From: Paramyrothecium sp. XJ0827
Lineage: Eukaryota; Ascomycota; Sordariomycetes; Hypocreales; Stachybotryaceae
Assembly: GCA_020881915.1 (NCBI GenBank)
Contig: JAJFPB010000001.1
Location: forward strand, 6,200,001-6,264,000
Direction: 5' to 3'
Length of the DNA: 64,000 bases
The number at the start of each line of letters is the position of its first letter. The first letter of the stretch is position 1. This document shows, one piece after another, positions 21,424 to 29,948 of this stretch. The notes under the pieces are model-generated. The model worked only from the letters and a program-made list of their open reading frames with translations. It ran no database searches and was not told the DNA's origin. Made by a program: the position numbers and the translations under genes.

Positions 21424-22292
21424 CTACCTCTTCCGCGTGCGGACCATGATCTTCTTGCCTCTCCTTGTCATGCCTCCAGACGTAGCCGTCTTGGCCATCT
21501 TGGCACGCTGCAGCCCAAGCTGCTCCTCTGCGTCCGTTAGCGCTTTGAGCCGCTTGCGTGCGTTGTCGAGTTGCTTCTGCAGCCTGCGCAGAGATTTTTC
21601 TCTTTCAAACTTTGAATCTTCAGTCTTCTTGTCGTCATCCACATCATCTGGTCCGTCGTCGTCGTCTTCTGCATCCTCTTGCTCAATGTGTTCTTGTACT
21701 GCATCCTCCTGCTCCTGCTCGTCGTCAAAGAAGACAATCTTCCTGGCGGGTTTGGGTTTTGTCGGCATAGGCATCAAGTCGTCGTCATCGTCAAAGTCAT
21801 CCTCGCCCTCGTCCTCGTCCTCATCCAAGCGGTCAAATCCCCTCGTAATCACAACCTGCTCCTCCAGCTGGGCGACCTGCTTGGCAGCGACCTGTCGCAT
21901 AGTCCTGATGTAGCCCATGTCTTGCGTCTTCAGCAGGCGCACGGTGTCCACGTCTAGGCTGGTGTTTCCACGGTCGCCCTCAATCGTTCCAGTCCAGCTG
22001 CGTCCGTCCTTGATCCTAGAGCCGGCACCCTTGCGGGACATCATGCCGAAGTAAAATTCATCTTCGTTGCGGTCGGCCGCCTTTTGTCGGAGAGACTTGA
22101 GCTGTGTCTTTTTCTTGTTGAAATCTTTCGCACGAAGAGAGTAGTCCTATATCAATCAGCATACATGGCTCCCGCACATAAACCATAGCGACGAACCTTG
22201 TGCTTTTCAAGAAGGCCAAGGCGGCGCCGCTCGAGAGGCTGGGCTCGCTCTCGGTGAGGGCGCCGTTGAACGGCATTGCGCATGGAAGACAT
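21424..22292 (-). CDS. UTP11: UTP11, U3 snoRNP small-subunit processome protein
   Basis: Component of the U3-containing small-subunit processome in the nucleolus, needed for 18S rRNA maturation. 272 aa from two exons: 22292-22197 encodes 32 residues and 22146-21424 encodes the rest. The 50-bp intron has a GTTCGT donor and a TAG acceptor. The N terminus [19 protein letters not shown], followed by [17 protein letters not shown] and [10 protein letters not shown], is diagnostic of the family. The central region (~145-210) is very acidic with Asp/Glu runs, and the C terminus is basic, ending in [13 protein letters not shown]. The length agrees with the family. The start is fixed by the conserved N terminus. 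Confidence 0.95.
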
Positions 22293-22791
22293 GTTTGCGG
22301 TCTGCTGTTAATGCCTGGTCGGGTAGGTTGGCGGGTTGGAAGGGAACAGTATGCTGAAAATCACCACGATAAGAGACGGCGAGACGGTGGGATCCGTGGA
22401 CGTGGTGGTTGAAAAGTGCACGGCAGAATTGCTGGAAACTTTTGGCGGTGAATCTCCCCACCATTGTTACATAATTCAAGCTAAACCCTTTTCGAGGGTC
22501 CAAGTTCACATCTACCTCGAAGCAATCGGCTCGCGACACGACAACACGAGACCTTCCATTTTATATATATCCATCGCCAAAATACCAGTGAAAGTGATAA
22601 AATCCCGAGTCTGTCGCGATAACTTTCACAATTTTTTTAATCATTATTTTTTGGTCAATTGCTAGTAATTAAAAAGAATGAGGCCACGATTCATGTTGTG
22701 TACCACAACCAATGGCTTTTTTTTCTTCTCCATCTTGTGCCAGTCATACAGGTATCATCCGCGTGTTGAGTCGCTCATCAATCGCCCTTCC
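22293..22791. other. Intergenic region, partly AT-rich
   Basis: Promoter of UTP11 and 3' flank of the small mitochondrial gene (both on the minus strand). The stretch from about 22555 to 22680 is AT-rich with poly-T runs. Open frames here have no supporting features. Confidence 0.45.
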
Positions 22792-23223
22792 TTATTTTCC
22801 AAATTTGTCCGGTCGGGGAGCGTAGGTCGGGTCTTTCTCGCCAGCCTGGGGCTTCATATGCTCAACAGCACCGGGATCAACCCTGTGGGTAATCTCCGTC
22901 GCCGTCCTCCTGTTTGCAATTCCCAGGAAGTATGTCAAAGCAACAGCTAGGGTAAGACCACCCACTAGACTATTCAAGATCGTTAGCCACGCGTGTAGGT
23001 AGGGAAGATTGTCTAGTGCAAAGGCCCATTGACCGGTCAGCCATGACGTGGTCGCAACTTACAACATGCTCGTATTGCTTCGGTCGACTCTGTTTGTGTT
23101 GGCCTTGAACTCCGCTGGGTCATCCCCGCCAGTAGCGTAGGCACGTCGCACTGGCTGCACGCCCAGTGGGCGTAGCGTGCGCAGTGTGCGGATGGGGGAA
23201 GCGCGAAGGGTCTGGCTCAGCAT
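22792..23223 (-). CDS. Small mitochondrial inner-membrane-type protein
   Basis: 112 aa from two exons: 23223-23063 and 22969-22792. The intron (23062-22970) has a GTAAGT donor, GGCTAAC branch site and TAG acceptor. The N terminus (MLSQTLRASPIRTLRTLRP...RRAYATGG) is Arg/Ser/Thr-rich, lacks acidic residues and ends in an RAYAT-type cleavage region, a typical mitochondrial presequence. One transmembrane helix (VGGLTLAVALTYFLGIA) lies at residues ~56-72, followed by a hydrophilic tail ending in APRPDKFGK. This resembles small single-span accessory proteins of the respiratory chain or inner membrane, but I cannot name the family. Only exon 2 is visible as a simple open frame; exon 1 is supported by the presequence and splice signals. 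Confidence 0.75.
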
Positions 23224-23616
23224 TTTGAGAGTAGGAGGATAGTTCTTTTTTCGTTCTTAAAATGTGATTCAGCTCGGATCTCTGGTTCCAATTGGTAAAG
23301 GCATTTTGGCGGAAGGTTGCTTTGTATTATTTTATACGGTTCGCTGCCCATGACACCTTCATGCCGTAATACAGAATGTTGACGTAATTGAGTTCCCCCC
23401 AATGCGCCGACCACAGCCATGACTGCTACTAATCCCTACCTAAGAAGTCTTCCAGAAGGTATGGAGCCTTGTGCTGCTCATTGAAATGGTTCGAGACATT
23501 AGTTGAGGTGCTCGATACTGTTGCATTGCACTGCATGCTGTGATCGGTCTGTCGATCACCAACCACCCTCATCCGATTCCTGCGCATCTGGTCGTTTGCG
23601 GCCTTGCATTCCAATC
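23224..23616. other. Intergenic region
   Basis: Short spacer between two minus-strand genes: promoter of the mitochondrial protein gene and 3' end of the kinase-like gene. Nothing else is recognised. Confidence 0.4.
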
Positions 23617-24882
23617 TCATCGTCCTTCGACAACACCCTCAATATCATTTCGTAGCCAGTCATGCCAGCCTCGGTCATTCATGATAAATCTGACCCTGGA
23701 CTCCAGCCACTCCGTATTCCCCCAAAATCCCCACGATGCTTGAAAGCGACACCAGTCCACCAGCGCGGTCTCCCAATGCCGAACGAAAAGATCCCACGGG
23801 TAGTCAACCATCTTTCCGCCCTCCGGATGGTGGTTCAAAAGAGCGTCGCGATATACCTTTAGCAGCGCCATCTCGCCTTCAGTCATTGATAGCTCGTCTG
23901 GTATGGAGCCCTCATTCGTAAGCGCTTCCAGTGGCACTGAGCACGTAAACAACTTGGCAAGGTCGCATGTGCCCAGGCCAAGGCCGACGTACTGAAAGTC
24001 AAAGAAAGCAACGAGGTCGCCTGATTCTGTGGTAAACAGATTCTCGGACTTTACATCGCCATGTATGTACGACTCCACTGGCCTGGAGCGAGGGGACAGC
24101 GCTTGTGCGGCCATCTCAGCGACTGACAATGACGAGCCTCGTTGCGGCGTGCAAAAGGCTTGGCACCATTCGGAGCGTGAGCGCCTCGCTAGGTTGGAGT
24201 ATTCTTTTCTCCTAGTTGCGAGATACGTGTAACCACCATTAAGCCAGAGCTTGTTCCCCCCCTCATTGGGATCACGTTTCCTCCGCTTGGATTCCTCGAG
24301 CGGCGGCAGCAAGAATTTGCTTCGACTCTCTGGTATCAGCCCCCAGGAGCTGCGGTGAAAATTGGCGAGCCATTTGAGAGCAGCGCGCACTTGGCGTGAT
24401 GTTAGGACTGATCGTTTCTCTCCGGACACGGGAAATCCTGGGCGAAGATCGGTCATCAGTGTCGCTATCAAGCCCTCCAGCTCAGGAGCGGGGGGCACTC
24501 CCTTCGGTCGATGCAGGGTTGATGCCAGACATTTTGCTACAGGAGCAACGTCCCCAAGACTTGGAGCGATCTCCGTGTAAAATACTTGCTCGACTTCGTA
24601 GCTGAGCATTTTGCGGAGGTGACCTTCGTCACTGGTCGTAGCGAGGGGCGGTGAGATGAGCTTCAGTATGAGCTGGAAATCCTCACCACCATCCTCCTCT
24701 GCCATCCCGGAAGCAGTGCGTATGCGAGCAGCGACCTCTTTGCTGGGTGCCTGTGCAGTGAGGGCGCAGATGTGCCCATAGCCCGCCCACAGCGACTGAA
24801 GCTCAGTGAAGGTGACGAGCCTGAGGTCTAGCCAATCAAGCATGATTTCGGCAGCACGCCGAGGTTCGATCTGGTTGACCAT
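23617..24882 (-). CDS. Aminoglycoside-phosphotransferase/EcKinase-like small-molecule kinase
   Basis: Intronless, 421 aa. It has the protein-kinase-like fold of the APH/CHK family. The Brenner motif IHGDVKSENLF, with catalytic Asp in HGD at residues 274-276 and Asn five residues later, is followed by the metal-binding FFDFQYVGLG (Asp ~294). An upstream segment (LILKLISPP) probably carries the nucleotide-binding Lys. In fungi such proteins phosphorylate small molecules; substrates are mostly unknown, and choline, ecdysteroid and aminoglycoside-type hydroxyls are known in relatives. No signal peptide is present. It is divergent from the FAD synthetase gene with a ~900-bp spacer. The kinase fold is convincing, the substrate cannot be inferred, and natural antibiotic resistance is not implied. 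Confidence 0.85.
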   Translation of the reverse strand: MVNQIEPRRAAEIMLDWLDLRLVTFTELQSLWAGYGHICALTAQAPSKEVAARIRTASGMAEEDGGEDFQLILKLISPPLATTSDEGHLRKMLSYEVEQVFYTEIAPSLGDVAPVAKCLASTLHRPKGVPPAPELEGLIATLMTDLRPGFPVSGEKRSVLTSRQVRAALKWLANFHRSSWGLIPESRSKFLLPPLEESKRRKRDPNEGGNKLWLNGGYTYLATRRKEYSNLARRSRSEWCQAFCTPQRGSSLSVAEMAAQALSPRSRPVESYIHGDVKSENLFTTESGDLVAFFDFQYVGLGLGTCDLAKLFTCSVPLEALTNEGSIPDELSMTEGEMALLKVYRDALLNHHPEGGKMVDYPWDLFVRHWETALVDWCRFQASWGFWGNTEWLESRVRFIMNDRGWHDWLRNDIEGVVEGR

Positions 24883-25788
24883 GGCTGGATCCGTGTGAGC
24901 AGGGGTGGCCGCGCGAGTAAATGCAAGTGAACAACTGTGAAGAGCTAGATGCGAGAGAACGGCGATGCTCGAACGGGAAGTTGAGCTTTACCAGGCTTGC
25001 CAGGATCCTGAACTCTGGAACCGAAAGGTTGGAGGTGGGCCCCACCCTGTCCATGAATGCAATACTCATCTCGAACTGGGAACGAAGAAACAAAGTGATT
25101 TTTCTAAAATAAAATACTAATTAATCGTAGTAGCTCTTTGCTTCATTATTTTCAAACTTTGAAGATCCTCAAAACTTTAGGTCGTCAGTGTCGAGCACGA
25201 AGCCTGTGTCATCGAGTACCCAAGTTACCGGCCCGCCATGTTGGGAACTCCGGGCCATGAAGCGGCGCCAAGGCCACTGAAACGAGCAGGCGCTCGGCAG
25301 CCAGTGTCTTACTCCCCCGGAGCCGCCAGCCCGGCGCATGCATGGAGTAACAACGTCCGCAGATATATCATTTTTGCTTGTGCTAGAAGAATGGTATCTG
25401 GGAAAAATGACGCTATTTTGCATACAAGTGGCCCACCACCACATGCACCGCATAGCCTGGCTGAGATATCGCTCACAAGCCGCATCTACGGCTGTCCCAG
25501 CGGTGCCTCCTCGAGGCCGGGACATTCAAGTTGGGTTGCGCGGACCGCCTTTCTCGGCGGGCGGTCAGGGATAGATCCGGCAGAATCGGCCACCATGACG
25601 CCCCTGCGCAGGTCCCCCGCCATAACTCCCGAGTCCAACTAACCGCGAGTCATCCTGATCCCATGTGAATGTCTGCTGGACACACCACCACCAATCGCAG
25701 CCCGCAACCGCAGCATCCTTTTCTTCAGCCGTCCCATCGCGCCGCGAACGACACAACACCGACGGCACCAGGCAGGATATGATGCACA
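24883..25788. other. Divergent intergenic region
   Basis: Shared upstream region of the kinase-like gene (minus) and FAD synthetase (plus). A minus-strand open frame of 118 codons (25525-25169) and one of 106 codons (25885-25565) lack motifs, and the latter overlaps FAD synthetase exon 1. The segment 25100-25170 is AT-rich. Confidence 0.45.
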
Positions 25789-26945
25789 ATGGCGCACAAC
25801 CATAATGGCCACAACGATGCGGGTCCGGCAACCAACGGATACCCCGCCAGACCCTTGCGCGACGTTTGCCTGGAGCTAAGCGCAAAGGTCAACGGATTCC
25901 TTGCCGAGGAGCCCGAGTCGCAATTGCTTCGTGATGTCCAGGCACAGCTTCGTGTTTCGATAGGGGTGATAGAGGAGGCCCTGCAAAAGTACAGGTGTGT
26001 ATTCGCTTGTCATGTCGCTACGACTGTTCGCAACATGCCCTGACGAGTGCGCCAGGCCCGACCAGATCTCGATATCGTACAACGGGGGCAAAGACTGTAA
26101 GCAGACCTACGGCGCATCAGTGTGATTTCTTTGGTGCTTATTATGACGTTTGTAGGCCTGGTATTACTAATAGCAGTCCTCGCTTGCTTCGCCCGAACAT
26201 ACGAGTCTCCCTCCACGACTACCGAGAACACCGACGCTGGCACAGTCAACGGCTCTGCTGCTGCAGACTTCCCAGAGAAATTCCAGGCCGTGTATATTGT
26301 TGCGCCCGACGCTTTCCCCGAGGTGGACTCCTTTGTCGCCTCGTCAGCTGCCGAATACCAGCTAGAAGTCGCCCGCTATGTGTTGCCGATGAGGAAAGGA
26401 CTTGAGGTCTACCTGGGAGATCGTCCAAGTGTACGAGCCATCTTTGTTGGCACAAGGAGAACCGACCCGCATGGAGAGAATCTGAAGCATTTCGACCCAA
26501 CGGACGGGGGCTGGCCCGCCTTCATGCGGGTACACCCGGTCATTGATTGGCATTACAGTAAGCCTCAAAGCCCCATTCCGGGTGATCATTTGCTGACATG
26601 AACTTGCAACAGCGGAAATTTGGGCAGTGAGTCACAGACCGCTATGAGATGGCCTTGATAGCCGAGACCATCTTTACGTGTACTTCGAACGAGCCGTCGC
26701 TGACTTATTGACAGTTCATACGACATCTAGGTATTGCTTATTGCCCACTATACGACCAGGTAGATCTCCAATCACTCACTCGAAACGGTCTTTGCTAATA
26801 GTTCTAGGGATACACGAGTCTCGGCGGCACCGAGGATACGCATCCGAACCCTCAACTTAAAAAGGATGGGGAAAAGGGCAACGGGTTCAGGCCTGCCTAT
26901 GAGTTAACGGCCGACGAAGAGGAGCGCCTCGGTCGAGATAAGTGA
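25789..26945 (+). CDS. FAD1: FAD synthetase (FMN adenylyltransferase)
   Basis: Transfers AMP from ATP to FMN to make FAD; yeast Fad1-type, in the PAPS-reductase/ATP-pyrophosphatase superfamily. 281 aa from six exons: 25789-25994, 26056-26096, 26156-26557, 26613-26626, 26715-26759 and 26808-26945. All joins keep frame. The P-loop-like motif SYNGGKDCLVLL is split across exons 2-3, with the intron inside the Cys codon. Later motifs are IFVGTRRTDPHG, the Arg-containing DWHY region, FIRHLGIAYCPLYDQ, and GYTSLGGTEDTHPNP, where GYTSLG is the family signature. The end ELTADEEERLGRDK matches the usual C terminus of ascomycete homologues. Exon 4 is a 14-nt microexon. Length is normal for the family. 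Confidence 0.92.
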
Positions 26946-27504
26946 TGGGTGTCGAAATTTTCAAACCTTGTAGATTTGGGTGGCCACATGCATGTTGCAA
27001 GCGCTGTTGGTATAGAGCAAAGTTTTCACTTCTCCGTTTATTCGATGTGTCTAGGTTTGAAGGGAGTTGGCATAGAATTGAGTCAAGCTAAAAGGCTGGA
27101 AACAGCTTCGTCATAGGCTACAGAGTCATGCTCGCCTATCGCTGTCCTTTTGTTGCCATGGTCACGATAACTCTCTCCGGCCTGTGCCCATAGTTCACCG
27201 TCTGCCTCATGGTCACGTTTCGAGGCCGCTTTACGTGAGGAGGAAGCGTGTAATTCTTAAGGCTATAAACGGTTCATAGAATTTGCAAACACATGGTAAG
27301 TTAGTGCGAGGAAAAGTAGCCAACTACTTCTTCAAATCTCCTAAGACTGCGAGCTATAAAACTGACACTGCTGCAAGATGCAAACCCGTGCCGAGGAAAG
27401 ATCATTTCAAGGAGCCATAAAAATATTCGGACTAGCTTAGAAAGTAAAGACGAAACTAACAATCAGAATGCCTAGAGGCCAATGGCAATTACATACTCAC
27501 ATGT
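26946..27504. other. Convergent intergenic region
   Basis: Lies between the 3' ends of FAD synthetase (plus) and the F-box-like gene (minus). No open frame of note, RNA gene or repeat is recognised. Confidence 0.4.
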
Positions 27505-29005
27505 TCAACTCTTACTTGTTGATTGCCAAAACGGTGCCATATTTCTGCAACATTCCTCTAAACTCGCGGGGAACGCGATTGTCCGAGCATGGACCCCAAG
27601 TTCTCGCTCAACATGCAGGTCAGTCTCATAGTGATCATCGACCACCGAGCAGGGAGAGTTTGGAGCCCTTAGTCGTTCATTGTGCCATTTTTGAGACCGG
27701 CGCAGTGCCCTGGTAAGTGTCGGTCTCATAAACCAACCCTCGGCATGCTGATTCTCGCTATGATAGTTCCAGAGCTCATCCCATGTGGGAAATGGTGGGA
27801 ACGGACTGTCATTTGGATAGAATCGGATATCCTCAAAAAAAAGCCCAGGCATGCTGTCGATAGATCTCGTAACACAGAGTCTGAGAGGACGAGATTCGGG
27901 GCTTTAGTAATCGGTACAATCCAGGAGCCTCTCTAGCAAATCTTTTTCCTGTCTTAGCTGCGCCACTATTCGAAGAATAACGTCTATGACGTATAGGTGG
28001 TTCGAAATACGAGAAGGCCCTGAAACTCAGGAAAGAATAGCCCCGGAGGCGATCTCGCAGAAGGTTTCTGCCGTGCCATCCCGATGTTGCAGCTTGTACA
28101 AAGACCATAGCGAGATCGAAGCCAAAGTTTGCAAGATGGTAAAAGGCCGAGCGGAAACCACTCTCTGGATCAAGATCATCGGCGTAGTCATCGAGATTGA
28201 CCAAAAAGGTATCTGGATATAGCAGGCCATTAATATGAGAGGGGGAGTCTTCATTAGGGACGCATGGTAACCACGAGTCGCCACTGTGAGCAAATACGGC
28301 TGCATAAAGAGACTCGACATAAATGCGGACACACTCAAGAGCCTCTTGCTCAAATAGCCGAAAACGGCGTCCTTCATATCGGTACAGATTTTCGTGTTCG
28401 ATGTAGATTCTTGAGCTGTTGTTTTCCTCAAAGACTCTGATTTTGCATATAAGTTCATACCGCAGAAATGCTCGAAGAAATCGCTGTCTCTCTGTATTTG
28501 TGAGGTAAGCTGCGTCGAGTCTCGGAGTGATCATCTCACCCTTGAACGTCAAGTAACCCCGCAAAGACCTCTCGCAAAGGCAAAGATACTCCCGAGGAGG
28601 AAAAACGGCCGTAGATTTGGTCATGTAGTCTTCGATGAAAAATAGGAGGCGATTGTGTAGTCGGTCGAGCTGGTCTAGTAGCTCGCTGTCCGGTTCATGA
28701 AGCGGCTGGGGAAGCCGTTGTGCTGCCCACAAGCCCATATGGCGCTGAACTTTCTTGATAAAGGCACCAGAAGAGACCAAATGCCCATTTTGATGAGGAA
28801 ACAAAATGATACCCACGGCATCCTGTACCATAGCATCGTCAAGGTCAGCGGCCAGCAGAGTTCGTGCAATGTACGTCTTGTCATTCACGTACTGGCGTAG
28901 CATTGTTGGTGAGGCCGCGATGAGCTGCAATATGAAGCGCTTGGACCGGATGTGAGCGAATATTTCCAGGCGGATCTCTTGCGGCAGATTGTTGTAAGGA
29001 TCCAT
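27505..29005 (-). CDS. F-box-like protein with a frameshift in an A8 run
   Basis: Begins MDPYNNLPQEIRLEIFAHI at 29005, an F-box-like opening (LPxEIxLEIF) that would bind Skp1 in SCF ubiquitin ligases. An upstream in-frame Met at 29140 is possible but adds an atypical leader. The reading frame runs to a TGA at 27833-27835, just after HAWAFF. The +1 frame continues without pause as EDIRFYPNDSPFPPF...WDELWNYHSENQHAEGW to 27505. The switch lies at an eight-A homopolymer (27835-27842 on the plus strand; T8 on the coding strand). Removing one base gives one continuous protein of about 500 aa. This could be a sequencing error or a true frameshift; no intron fits. As it stands the product is ~390 aa. 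Targets are unknown. Confidence 0.65.
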
Positions 29006-29948
29006 CTGGGACTTGCCTTTGATCCCTCTGTAGTAGGGGAACGCCTGGATCTCGTGATTGATTGGCAAAAGGATTACGCCACGCCTTTCCTTCAAAGGAT
29101 ATAAACGGCCGAAAGAACCAGCAATCAAACTGCTTGCCAAATTCGGAGGATTTTCGCAGAGGCGAAACCGGAATTCGAGTTGATGATCAGAAGCCGGGAA
29201 GGTCCAGGACGCTGGAGGCCCTTCGCCTGTCTTGTTAAATGCCCATTTCTGGTGTGAGTCACAGAGTGGCGCCTACCAGTCATGAAATTTACTTCGTTTG
29301 CAACGTTTATTGCTGAGATCTACCTTTTATGAGATTCTAACTCCATAAGAAAAGGTTAGAGAAATGCAAAAATATAGTGGAGGGCTTGTTACTTTTAGGA
29401 ATCAAAGAGTTCACTTGACCCATTCATGTAATAGAAAATAATAATAATTCTTCAAAAGAGGTAATATTTTCAAATATGTGTTTTGAATTATTTAGAAATA
29501 TAATGATAATAAAAGGTACCGCTCATTATGTTTTTATTATTACATCCAAAACTTCGTAGCCTGGGCCTTTTTGCTGATTGTGTACAGGGAATCGATGTGT
29601 TGGAGAGCAAACATGTGTGCATCTCACTCTTGGGCAAGCCTGTCGGTCGACAGCCCCATGACTTGAATTAGGACAAACTTCACTGGGACATCCAAGGGTT
29701 ATACTTTACTAGAACTCACCTCGCTTCATAGATGATGGCTGTGCATGTTCATTTGAACTCAGCCTTCGCCACAACACTTTTCCGGAATGCAGCTCACTGA
29801 TATTGGGACCAAAGAGCATTTCTGAATTGAGCCAAAATTATCAGTCAAAAAATAGCTTCTGGAATCGATGCCAATTCAAGGTAAGTGCCATAAAAGAAAA
29901 TCTTAGAAGAACAGCTCTGTGGTGATTGCGAAACACCGAACAGTCTAT
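29006..29948. other. Intergenic region with AT-rich core
   Basis: Promoter of the F-box-like gene and 3' flank of the large membrane-protein gene. The stretch from about 29280 to 29545 is strongly AT-rich (many TTTTAT/AATAAT words) and contains no gene. Confidence 0.5.

Noticed and set aside
23617..24882. Antibiotic-resistance aminoglycoside phosphotransferase
   Set aside because: Although the Brenner motif is present, this fold is widespread in fungi with unrelated substrates; the sequence does not indicate drug resistance.
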